Assembly: GCA_963785565.1 (NCBI GenBank) | Contig: CAWAVV010000002.1 | Coordinates: 1-64,000, forward strand | DNA from: AP-15 sp963785565 | Lineage (GTDB): Bacteria; Pseudomonadota; Alphaproteobacteria; ATCC43930; CGMCC-115725 | Reading direction: 5' to 3' | DNA: 64,000 nucleotides | Part shown: positions 25,433 through 34,268 of the stretch, piece after piece | Numbering within the stretch: the first letter of the stretch is position 1 | Layout of the letters: each line of letters begins with the position of its first letter | Translations under genes and position numbers: made by a program | Notes under the pieces: generated by a model | Told to the model about the DNA's origin: nothing | The model's database searches: none | Seen by the model: the letters and a program-made list of their open reading frames with translations, nothing else

Positions 25433-26851
25433 CTAGGTTGACACCTGCTCCAATACCACGCCGGCCTGCTTGATCCCGAAGGTGCGAATCAATATCGCCG
25501 GCAGCAATGCGCCGGGGATCAGGATCCACAATATCCAGCCGAGATGGTTTGGCCCCAGCAGATAAAGCGGTCCGAGCAAGGTGACCCCGGCCCAGGCGCC
25601 GAGATGTCCGAGCCCGTCGGTCCAGGCGAAGGCCGTCGCGCGGATGCGAGTCGGATAGGAGACCGCGGTGTAGTTGTAGAGGTTGAATAACCACAGTCCG
25701 GTCCCGATGCCGGCGAGCGGCAGGAAAACAGCGATGACCGGCAGCGCGGGGATCAAGTAAATGACGATCCACGATAATATGAACAAGCCCGCCATGCCGC
25801 ACATCACATCACGCCGCTCGACCCGTTCGCCGAGGAGCGAATTGACCTGAAACGCGACGAACCTGACGCCGCCGGCGACCGCGAAGAGCAGGAACACGAA
25901 ATGCGCCGAGGCCCCATGGTCGACCATGTACACCGCGGCGAAAGCGCCAGTCCCATAAATCAGGCCGGCATAGCCGAGCAGCCAAACAGCCAGCAGCACC
26001 GCGGTGCGGCCGCGATATTGCGGGTTTGTGAATATCTCTCGCCAGCCGCGCTGCTCGCCGATCAGCACCGGATGGCGGCCGTGCTCGGGCTCGGGCAAGT
26101 CCGCATGACCGGCGCGCCGGCAGCGCTGTTCCAACCGCGCCATCTCTCGCTCGGCTTCCTCGTGACGCCCTCTCGCCTCGAGCCAGCGCGGCGATTCCGG
26201 CAATAGCCAAAGCAGCAGCGGCAGGAAAATGCCGATCAGAATGGCTGCGCTCGCCCATAAATAGAGCTGCCACCGCCCCGGGATCAGCCAAAAACCCATC
26301 AGATTGACGGAGACGGCCACCAGCGCGGTAAGACCCTGCGAGGCCAGCAGCACCCGGTTGCGGATAACGGGCGAGGTCATCTCGGAGAGGTATACGGCGT
26401 GCGTGGCGATGATGCCGCCAGCGCCGAGAGTGCTGAGGATCGAGAGGAAGACCATTCCCCAGAAATTGGTGACGTAGACGAACGGCCAGACACAGATGCC
26501 GCCCAGCAAGGTCGCCAGCAGGATCGCTGGACGGCGCCCGTGGCGGTCGGCGACCCAGCTCATCAGAAATACACCGAGCAGAATGCCCAATCCGACCTGC
26601 AGGGCCTGGATCACCGAATACTGGAATACCGTGATGATGTGGTGCGGGCGCCAGACAAAAGGATAGAGGCGGGCGGCGATGCCGTCGGTGTCGAAAATAA
26701 TGAACCCCCAGGTGACCTGCACCAGGATGGCCAGCTGCCATTGCACGCGGGTCAGCGGCAATCGGTCGATGCGCGCCGCGATATGACCGCGAATTGCATC
26801 CGTTCGCGCCGGCTCCGGTGACGTGACGTCCGCGATATCCGTCTCTGCCAT
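25433..26851 (-). CDS. MFS transporter, sugar/acid symporter type
   Basis: A 472-residue protein with about twelve hydrophobic segments. The loop 2-3 signature DRHGRRPAILLATLLGG and the central charged loop with PESPRWLEARGRHEEAE mark the metabolite:H+ symporter group (sugar or aromatic acid transporters). Inner membrane. First gene of a likely operon with the VOC and LLM genes. Substrate not deducible. Confidence 0.88.
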   Translation of the reverse strand: MAETDIADVTSPEPARTDAIRGHIAARIDRLPLTRVQWQLAILVQVTWGFIIFDTDGIAARLYPFVWRPHHIITVFQYSVIQALQVGLGILLGVFLMSWVADRHGRRPAILLATLLGGICVWPFVYVTNFWGMVFLSILSTLGAGGIIATHAVYLSEMTSPVIRNRVLLASQGLTALVAVSVNLMGFWLIPGRWQLYLWASAAILIGIFLPLLLWLLPESPRWLEARGRHEEAEREMARLEQRCRRAGHADLPEPEHGRHPVLIGEQRGWREIFTNPQYRGRTAVLLAVWLLGYAGLIYGTGAFAAVYMVDHGASAHFVFLLFAVAGGVRFVAFQVNSLLGERVERRDVMCGMAGLFILSWIVIYLIPALPVIAVFLPLAGIGTGLWLFNLYNYTAVSYPTRIRATAFAWTDGLGHLGAWAGVTLLGPLYLLGPNHLGWILWILIPGALLPAILIRTFGIKQAGVVLEQVST

Positions 26852-26985
26852 TCGCTTCCCCCTTTCGGCGCCGTGCCCGGTTTGTGGTTCGCGGCTGACG
26901 CTCCCGCTTTTTCGCCCTCCGAGCCCGCCTCGCGCTCGACCGGCGTGATCAGCACGTCATCGGCATCATGGACGGACCCGGCCGA

Positions 26986-27901
26986 TCAATCCAATTTTTC
27001 GTCGCGAAGGGAACCGTCCAATCCTGCCTTTTCAAACCAATAGTGGGCATAGGGCTCGTCGCTGAACCGGGCGACTTCTCGGTAGCCGCTGGTCCGGTAC
27101 AGATTCTGCGCTTCTTTCAGCGCCTTGTTCGTGTCGAGCCTGAGTATGCCAAGTCCGAATTGCCGCGCATGTTCCTCCAGCGACATCAGCATGCGGCGGC
27201 CGACGCCGAGACCTCGGGCGGAAGCGGCGACCCACATGCGCTTTATTTCCCCGATCTTGGCATCCTTTACCCTCAGCGCGCCGCAGCCGATCGGCGCCCC
27301 GTCGAGGTAGGCGACGATAAAGCAGCCCGTCGGCGGGATCAGTTTGTCCGGGCCGAGCGGAAGCGCCATCGCGGGATCGTACCCTCCTTCAAACCGCTCC
27401 GCGAGTTCCTGGTAATAGCTTTCCAAACACCAGAGAGCCGCGGCGCTGTCTGGTTTCTCCACTCGTATTTCGACCGCAGCCGCGCGCATCAACCTTTCGA
27501 CTTCGGCCATTGCGGCGACCAGACGATGCGCGCTGATTGCTGCTCAGCGGCAGCAGCAAGGATCGCGCAAAACCATCAGAGCGGCGCCGGTACTCTTCCA
27601 ATTCATCGACGCCCCTTCGCGTGGGCTCGACATACCGGCCGCGGCCGTCGCCGGCTGCCCGTCGCGTGCGGACCAGCCCCTGTCGTTCAAGCGATCGCAG
27701 CAGGCGGCTCAGATAGCCGGAATCGAGCGCCAGCTTTTCGCGAAGCACACTGACGTCGCGGCCGTCCGGACCGATTTCGTAAAGTAGACGCGCCTCACCC
27801 AACGGTCGGCCGAGATCGAGAAAGCTGCTGTTCAGCGCACCGATCCGCTGGGTGACCGTGCGATTGAAGCTGCGCACGCAGCGGATGTGATCTGTCTCCA
27901 T
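26986..27901 (-). pseudogene. MarR-GNAT fusion protein with single-base frameshift
   Basis: The N-terminal part (27901 to about 27530) is a MarR winged-helix domain (GEARLLYEIG, then LREKLALDSGYLSRLLRSLE, RTRRAAGDGRGRYVEPT). The C-terminal part (to 26986), in another frame, is a GNAT acetyltransferase (ERFEGGYDPAM, IKRMWVAASARGLGVGRRML, the acetyl-CoA loop; ALKEAQNLYRTSGYREV). Bifunctional MarR-GNAT proteins are a known family. Dropping one base near 27526 joins LSSNQRA to RLVAAMAEVE as expected. A GNAT product alone could still start at the ATG 27510. Either recent inactivation or sequence error. Confidence 0.83.
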
Positions 27902-27942
27902 ACCTGACTTTAGTCAGATAACATCCGCAAGACAAGATTCGC

Positions 27943-29118
27943 TTAGCCCTCGCCCGCGCCGGCGAAATAGAGCTTCGGGTCGGCGGCGCGGATATGGGCT
28001 TCGGGGAGGCCCAGCTCGCGGCGCACGATGTTAGTCCCGGCGACCAGCGACACGCATTTGTAATAGGCGATGCGACGCGACAGCCCCTCGCGGCCAAAGC
28101 CGCAATCGGTGGTGATCACCAGCCGCTCGGGCGGGATGTATTCGAGCGCCTTGCGGATCAGCCCGGCGACGTGCTCGGGCGGCTCGACGATCGTGTTGCA
28201 GTGGTTGACGACGCCGATGCCGATCTTCTTGTCGGTCTGGTATTTGGCGAAGAGCGGCAAATCCTTGCCCTCGCTGCTGGCGCATTCGAAGGTGATCACG
28301 TCGGCGTTCAACTGCAGCAGATGGGGCAGCGCGCGCTCGTAGCTCGGCACCTCCCAATAAACCCGCTGCTGGTTGGGGTTGCCCCAGCAGGTATGCGCCC
28401 AGATCTCGGCCTCGACCCCGACGAGCTGGCGGTTGAACACCTCGGTCTGGAATTCGAGGTCTGCGTCGGTACAATCGGGACGCGTCGTCAACCCGTGCTG
28501 GCGCGGCTCCTCGACCTGGATCAACGGACAGCCGGCTTCCGCCAAGGCGCGGAATTCGGCGTTCATGATGTCGCAGAGGTCGAGCACCATCGCCTTGTCG
28601 TCGGGGTAGTGCTGGTTCCACAACATGCTGGCCAAGGCCGGCGCGCAGATCGCGCCGAACTTGACCGGGCGGTCGCTGAGCCGCTGGGCGATCTGCCACA
28701 GCGCGGCGTATTCGAGCGGGCCGCGGGAGAGCTTTTCGGTGACGATCGCCGGCTGATAGGCTTCCTGCACCTCCCACAGGATGTGCCCCGGCCCGAGCCC
28801 ATGCCGGCCCATCCAGCCCTGCGAGGTGCTGCGGTGACCGCTGATGCCGCCGAGGCGCTCGATCGGATAGAAGAACCACGACTTGCCGCCGACCGCGAGA
28901 TCGAAGCGGCTGTCGCCGTCGGTGACGATGTCGAGCCCCGCCGCCTCCTGCGCATTGATGACCGCGGCGACCGCGTCGAGATACTGCTCGCGAAACAGCG
29001 AGTCGCCGAGTGCCGCCTTGAACGACCGCCCTTGCAGGCTCGCATCGAACCACAACGGCCGCGGATACGACCCGGTGATCGCCGTCGGCATGATCATGTC
29101 GCGCGTCGTTTTCAACAT
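27943..29118 (-). CDS. Cobalamin-independent methionine synthase II family protein
   Basis: A 391-residue protein corresponding to the catalytic C-terminal barrel of MetE. Zinc ligands are seen in AHTCWGN (His and Cys), FECASSEG (Glu) and TTDCGFGRE (Cys). GSYPRPLWF near the N-terminus and DGDSRFD are further family marks. Stand-alone versions transfer methyl groups from unidentified donors, sometimes to corrinoid proteins; full MetE is about 750 residues. ATG 29118 used; a slightly later Met (MIMPTAITGSYP) is also possible. Confidence 0.87.
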   Translation of the reverse strand: MLKTTRDMIMPTAITGSYPRPLWFDASLQGRSFKAALGDSLFREQYLDAVAAVINAQEAAGLDIVTDGDSRFDLAVGGKSWFFYPIERLGGISGHRSTSQGWMGRHGLGPGHILWEVQEAYQPAIVTEKLSRGPLEYAALWQIAQRLSDRPVKFGAICAPALASMLWNQHYPDDKAMVLDLCDIMNAEFRALAEAGCPLIQVEEPRQHGLTTRPDCTDADLEFQTEVFNRQLVGVEAEIWAHTCWGNPNQQRVYWEVPSYERALPHLLQLNADVITFECASSEGKDLPLFAKYQTDKKIGIGVVNHCNTIVEPPEHVAGLIRKALEYIPPERLVITTDCGFGREGLSRRIAYYKCVSLVAGTNIVRRELGLPEAHIRAADPKLYFAGAGEG

Positions 29119-29328
29119 GGCTGGGCACTCATCGTTAAACCCGTATGTCCGCGACGGAAGTCATCGTGGTCGCGCTGCCCCGTCGTCGCCCCCGATAAAA
29201 CGCCGATCGAGCCAAAAATGAAAGCCACGCTGTTTCACAACCCCGCCGCGGAAGTGATCCATGGCGTGCAGTCTTGTCGGGCGACTGCCACGGATGAGCC
29301 TGGACGGACGAGATCAGCGGCGCTGTGC

Positions 29329-31810
29329 TTATGTACCTTCAACGTATGATTTTTCCTCAACGATGGCCGAGCCCGCAAGCTGATTGAGCTGGCGCTTGAC
29401 GGCGCTCCGTCGGTCGTTGGTCAGGTAGACGCGGCGAGCGAGCCCGACGAACTTGGCGCCAAAATCGTTGTTGCGTTCGCAATCGCGGATTTGATCCTCG
29501 ATCTCCCACAGCGCTTCGTTGATCCGGCGTAGTTCCGCCCTCAGTTCACCGGCTCGTGGCGGAAGAACGCAAAAACCGGCGAAAGCGGTCGTGAGCAGCT
29601 CCAGTTCTAGGCGGATGTTGACGAGTTTGCCGGCATCGTCGATCCGTTCGCTCTTGATCTCCAGAATTGTGATCTTGTCGACGAGCTCGCCGAAGGAAAC
29701 CGGAACGAGCGCCGCGCCCGGTGGAACCACCTGGGTTAGATCGAGGTTGCCGGTCCTGCCCTGAGTTACGAGATTTCCAAGCTTGGTCTTGGCGGCGGCA
29801 CCGCCCGCGAGTTCACCGGCGATCCGTTCAAAGACCTCATCCCAATCGCCGCGCCGCGCCTGCCGAAACAGTCGCGCGGTCGGATACCAGGGAGTGTCTT
29901 CCCGATCCATCATCCACCGCCAGTCGGGCACGTGTTTGAGGACAATCCACACGGGGCGACCGAGTGCGCCGGCGAGATGGGCCGCCGCCGTATCGCTGGA
30001 GATCACGAGATCCAGGTTCATCATCACCGCGGCGCAGTCCAAGAAAGCATCGGAGCCGGCATCGAATTCCGCTTCGAGGGTTTCCACCGTCATGCCAGGC
30101 GGAAGATGCGCCAGCTGTTCAGCGCCATCGTATTTCTGCAGGCTGATCAGGGTAAGGCCGGGGATGCGGCACAGCCGAGCAAAGGCACGCAGCGGGATCG
30201 AGCGGCCGATATCGATATCCGCGGTGGATTTGCCCTGCCACACGATTCCGACTCGAAATTGGCCGGCGGGCAGTCGCTTGGCCCAAGCCTCCACGCGAGC
30301 CGGCTCGGCAAACAGATAGGGAAGATTTCCTGGCATGGTTTCAGGAGTCGTTCCCAGAACATGCGGCAAACTCATCAATGGCAGTTCGGCATCATGCTCC
30401 GGCAGGACCGCCCCGTTGCGGATCACTTTCACGCCCTCGAGGCCATCCAGCAAACCCCCGAGAGAAGGCTGAACTTCCAGCAGCACCTCTTTCCCGCTTG
30501 CCGCGACAGAACACGCAAATCGAGAAAATTGGATCGTATCTCCCAGACCTTGCTCAGAATAGAACAAGAGACGCTCAACATTCGTGTCGCCTCCGGTCCA
30601 CTCGGGCCCGGATAGAGGGCGGGCAGTCCCGCCGCTGTCGATCTTCCGCCGCCATTCGTATCCTTGCCAGCCTTCGGCAAAGCGGCCGGTCTGCAGCAGC
30701 AAGAATGCCCGGTTTACGTGACATGCTGCATAATCCGGCCGAATGGCGAGCGCCCGCTCGTAGCTCGCCAACGCCTCGTCGAAACGCACGAGCTCCTGAA
30801 GGGCGTTTCCGCGGTTGTTGAAGGCCTCGGCATAGTCCGCCCTGATGGCGACCGCCCGCTCGTAGCCCTCCAGCGCCTCGTCGAAACGCCCGAGCTTCTG
30901 GAGGGTATTGCCGCGGTTGTTGTGGGCCTCGGCATAGTCCGGCCTGATTTCGAGCGCCCGCTCGAAACTCTCCAGCGCTTCGTCGAAGCGCTTGAGCTCC
31001 TGAAGGGTGTTGCCGCGGTTGTTGTGGGCCTCGGCATATTTCGGCCTGATCTCGAGCGCTGTAGCTCCAGCGCCTCGTCGAAGCGCGCCTGTTGAGGGCT
31101 TCGGCATAGTCCGGCCTGATGGCCAGCGCCTGCTGAGCTCCTGAAGGTACAGCGCGGTTGTTGAGGGATAACGGCCTGATGGCGGCGCCTGAGCAGCGCC
31201 TCGTGCGCTTGAGCCCGACCCGGTTGTTGTGGGCCTCGGCATAGTCCGGCCTGATGGCGAGCGAGCGCTGGTAGCATTCCAGCGCCTCGTCGAAGCGCCC
31301 GAGCTCCTGAAAAATAACCCCGCGGTTGTTGAGGGTATCGGCGTAATCCGGTTTGATCTCGAGCGCCTTCTCGTAACTCTCCAGCGCCTCGTCGAAGCGC
31401 TTGAGGTCGTGGAGCGCGTTGCCGCGATTGTTGTGGGCCTCGGCATAGTCCGGCCTGATGGCCAGCGCCTGCGCGTAGCTCTCCAGCGCCTCGTCGGAAC
31501 GCCCGAGGTTCTGAAGGGTGTTGCCGCGGTTGTTCAGAACCTCGGCGAACTCCGGCCTAATGGCGAGCGCTCGGTTGTAGTTATCGAGAGCCGCATTATT
31601 CTTGCCAAGTTCCGATTGCGTTAGGGCCAGGAGATGGAGCGCGTCAAGAAATTCGCCGTTTATCGCAAGAATGCGGGTACACAGGCGCTCGGCCTCCGAA
31701 AAGTCTCCATTGTCGTAAGCTCCAAATGCTTTCTCCAGAATTTCTGGTAGACTTCGACATGATGTCAGGCTCTTGAGCTCCACGAAAGCGGGTATGCAGC
31801 TCAGGCGCAT
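29329..31810 (-). pseudogene. TPR - glycosyltransferase-9-like - DUF6165 protein with scrambled repeat zone
   Basis: From ATG 31810 five TPR units read in one frame (RPDYAEAHNNRGNALHDLKR and similar). From about 31230 to 31040 the 102-bp repeat pattern is broken by many small losses and the frame changes. Four more TPR units follow in the other frame, then a GT9/heptosyltransferase-like domain (LLFYSEQGLGDTIQFSRF, ISSDTAAAHLAGALGRPVWI) and a C-terminal DUF6165 domain (PVSFGELVDKITILEIKSER to YLTNDRRSAVKRQLNQL). The conserved ends argue for a working ancestor. Repeat collapse in assembly is the main alternative to true decay. Likely role: glycan transfer. Confidence 0.78.
30740..31560. repeat. 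102-bp tandem repeats (TPR-coding)
   Basis: About eight copies of a 102-bp unit encoding 34-residue TPR motifs (consensus RFDEALESYERALAIRPDYA) are visible at the DNA level, highly alike. Between about 31040 and 31230 copies are truncated to partial units with the spacing lost. Such near-identical repeats recombine easily and are also prone to misassembly. Confidence 0.75.
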
Positions 31811-31824
31811 ACCCTCGGCCCTGG

Positions 31825-31850
31825 ACTTCCCGCTGGGCGGGAATGACGAT
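31825..31850. repeat. REP-like half element
   Basis: TTCCCGCTGGGCGGGAATG with flanking GACGAT is a short palindrome of the same CGTCATTCCCGC type as at 12651-12730. It lies in the 142-bp divergent spacer between the TPR gene and the SDR gene. Confidence 0.45.
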
Positions 31851-31952
31851 AAACTAGAAATTAGCCCATGTCTGCGGGCGCGGGATGTCGTCGCGACCCG
31901 TCTTGACGGGTACTGCGCTTCATCGACTGACTGAATAAGGGAGGCTCGGCAG

Positions 31953-32924
31953 ATGAAGGATTTCGCGGGAAGGATCGCGGTCGTCACCGGCGGCGGCTCG
32001 GGGATGGGGCGGGAATTGGTTCGCCAGCTGGTCGCCGAAGCCTGCAATGTCGCGATGTGCGACGTCTCGGCGGCGGGTTTGGCGGAAACGCAGCTTTTGT
32101 GCGAAGCGGCGGGGCTGCCGCAGGGCCTGCGCGTGACCACGCACATCGCCGATGTCTCCGATCCCGCGCAGGTGAAGCGTTTTCGCGACGAGGTCGCCGA
32201 TCGCCACGACGCAGACAAAATCCACTTGCTGTTCAACAACGCCGGCATCGGCGGCGGCGGCAGCATGATCGCACACAGCCCCCAGGAGTGGGAAAAGACC
32301 TTCAACATCTGTTGGGGCGGGGTCTATCACTGCACCCGCGCCTTTCTGCCGATGCTGCAAAAGGCCGATGAGGGCCACATCGTCAACACCAGCAGCGTCA
32401 ACGGCTTCTGGGCGTCGGTCGGGCCGCGCGTTCCACACACCGCCTATAGCGCCGCAAAATTCGCGGTAAAGGGCTTTACCGAAGCGCTGATCGCCGATCT
32501 CAAGATCAACGCGCCCCACATCAAATGCTCGGTCGTGATGCCCGGCCATATCGGCACCGGGATCGCCTCCAACTCGCGCAAGATCCACAGCGGCAGCGAC
32601 TCGGACGCGATCACCGCGAGACAAATCGCGTTTGCACGGGCGCGCATTGCCTCGATGGGCAGGGACGTCTCGGGCATGTCCGACGACGACATCCGCAAGA
32701 TCATCGCCGAGCGCGAACGCCGCTTTACCGAGGATGCCCCGACGAGCGCGGCCGAGGCGGCCACGATCATTCTCGATGGGGTCAAGGCCGACCGGTGGCG
32801 CATTCTGGTCGGTGCCGACGCGCAAATCATCGACGAGATGGTGCGCGCCTCGCCGGAACAGGCCTACGACACCGATTTTTTCGAGGACTTCGCGAAGAAG
32901 GCCGGCTGGCGCCTCCCGACGTGA
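31953..32924 (+). CDS. SDR-family oxidoreductase
   Basis: A 323-residue classical short-chain dehydrogenase/reductase with an extended C-terminus. Cofactor motif TGGGSGMG at residues 12-19, NNAG in LLFNNAGIGG, catalytic Ser in NTSSVNG and YSAAK (YxxxK). The C-terminal ~60 residues with many charged helices exceed the usual 250-residue length. ATG 31953 follows AGGGAGGCTCGGCAG. Substrate unknown. Confidence 0.88.
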   Translation: MKDFAGRIAVVTGGGSGMGRELVRQLVAEACNVAMCDVSAAGLAETQLLCEAAGLPQGLRVTTHIADVSDPAQVKRFRDEVADRHDADKIHLLFNNAGIGGGGSMIAHSPQEWEKTFNICWGGVYHCTRAFLPMLQKADEGHIVNTSSVNGFWASVGPRVPHTAYSAAKFAVKGFTEALIADLKINAPHIKCSVVMPGHIGTGIASNSRKIHSGSDSDAITARQIAFARARIASMGRDVSGMSDDDIRKIIAERERRFTEDAPTSAAEAATIILDGVKADRWRILVGADAQIIDEMVRASPEQAYDTDFFEDFAKKAGWRLPT

Positions 32925-32984
32925 CGGCGGCGGGCCACTAATCCGGGTTCCGAAGTTTGTCGGATTGGTTCTTGCAGTATCTTC

Positions 32985-33062
32985 ATGTCATACCGGCGAA
33001 GGCCGGCACCTACGGCCGCGGTGGGTCCCGACCTTCGTCAGACCTTCGTCGGGGTGACGGGC
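32985..33062. repeat. REP-like imperfect palindrome
   Basis: GTCATACCGGCGAAGGCCGG and, on the opposite strand, GTCACCCCGACGAAGGTC face each other around a short centre; the right arm carries an 11-bp internal duplication (CAGACCTTCGT type). The surrounding spacer 32925-33147 contains no gene. Confidence 0.5.
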
Positions 33063-33147
33063 GTGTGGTATCGCGAACTTCCGCTTTAGGAAACCAGGCA
33101 AACCTTATCGGATACCGACGCTTGTCTCGCGCCAGAAGATATATCAC

Positions 33148-33330
33148 ATGAGTGCCATAGCCGACGAACCGATCACCCTCGAATTCCTCGCCCGCCAGCA
33201 GCAGCGCACGCTTGAAGACATCGGCGTGATGCGTGATGACATGCAGGCGCTGACCGCGATGGTCATGCGCCTCGACGGCACGGTCGACCTCGTCCTGACA
33301 GAATTACGGGCCATTATCAGCTACCAGTAG
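33148..33330 (+). CDS. Small coiled-coil-like protein
   Basis: A 60-residue protein from ATG 33148. The sequence LEFLARQQQRTLEDIGVMRD continuing DMQALTAMVMRLDGTVDLVL forms one long amphipathic helix with heptad spacing. Small proteins of this layout are frequent in alphaproteobacterial genomes, often several per genome, without assigned function. It stands alone after a REP-like element. Confidence 0.6.
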   Translation: MSAIADEPITLEFLARQQQRTLEDIGVMRDDMQALTAMVMRLDGTVDLVLTELRAIISYQ

Positions 33331-33501
33331 GGTCGGCTGAGCGGTTCGGCCAAGTCGGCCATCTCCATCAGCCTGGTCGAGGGCACAGGATGAGTTTCGG
33401 TGCACTCAACCCATCCTCCCATCCTACTTTTATCTATAGATTGAAGATTCGGATGCGGTCGCCACTTTTGAGCGGCTACGGCGTTTTTCGGGAGGCTCGG
33501 C

Positions 33502-34215
33502 TTGGCGGAAGGCACTACCCCTGAGACAGTTCAGGAGCTTTTGAAGAACCATAATATTGGCTTCACCGCTGCGGATGTGCCGCACGGACGTCAGTTCCGA
33601 TTTAGTGACGGCGCGATCCTCAATGTCTACCATTCAGGGAAATCCAATTGGCAAGGGAAGCAAACCCCCACAGCCGAGAGAGTTCGGGGGCTTTTAGCGC
33701 AGGATCCGTCACCGATTTCGGTAAAAGGAGGCGCGAGCCTCCCTATGGAAATAACACATTCATCAAATAATAAGGTATTTATTGTCTATGGCCACGATGT
33801 TGACTGTAGAGAACAGCTAGAACTCCTATTGCGAAGAATGAAACTGGAACCAGTAATATTGCAGAATTTGGTTGGTGGGGGACAGACAATCATCGAAAAG
33901 CTGGAAACCAGCTTGGATGTTAGGTATGCCTGTGTGTTGCTAACCCCCGACGACGAAGGGAATGCCCTTGGAAAGGCAGACCAGATAAAACCACGAGCAA
34001 GGCAGAACGTTGTACTTGAGCTTGGCATGTTTCTTGTTCGTCTTGGCCGGAGGCGTGTCGCAATTCTGCACAAAGGCGATCTCGAGTTGCCCTCCGACAT
34101 TAACGGGCTCATTTATATCCGCTTCGAGAAGAGGGTTGATGAAGTCAAAGAGCGCCTCGGTGCAGAGCTTCAGGAAGCCGGTTTTCAAATCAACATAAAA
34201 GATCTCCTAGGGTGA
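33502..34215 (+). CDS. TIR-domain (CAP12/Pycsar-type) protein with TBP-like N-terminal domain
   Basis: A 237-residue protein. Residues 92-235 form a predicted nucleotide-binding TIR-like domain (PF10137 type): KVFIVYGHD, LVGGGQTIIEKLE, CVLLTPDD, and RQNVVLELGMFLVRLGR with E173 as the likely NADase glutamate. Residues 8-66 (GAILNVYHSGKSNWQGK core) resemble the TBP-like nucleic-acid-binding domain at the start of RNase HIII; this match is my inference. TIR proteins of this group act as NAD-cleaving effectors in anti-phage systems. TTG start at 33502, with GGGAGG six bases upstream. AT-richer than neighbours; no cyclase or other partner is adjacent. Confidence 0.8.
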   Translation: MAEGTTPETVQELLKNHNIGFTAADVPHGRQFRFSDGAILNVYHSGKSNWQGKQTPTAERVRGLLAQDPSPISVKGGASLPMEITHSSNNKVFIVYGHDVDCREQLELLLRRMKLEPVILQNLVGGGQTIIEKLETSLDVRYACVLLTPDDEGNALGKADQIKPRARQNVVLELGMFLVRLGRRRVAILHKGDLELPSDINGLIYIRFEKRVDEVKERLGAELQEAGFQINIKDLLG

Positions 34216-34268
34216 AGCCTAAGCGAGGATCTAGCTAAGCCGATCCTGTTAATCCGCACAATGGAACC

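Noticed and set aside
30740..31560. CRISPR-like regular repeats
   Set aside because: The period is 102 bp and every unit is a coding TPR motif; no short repeat plus unique spacer pattern.
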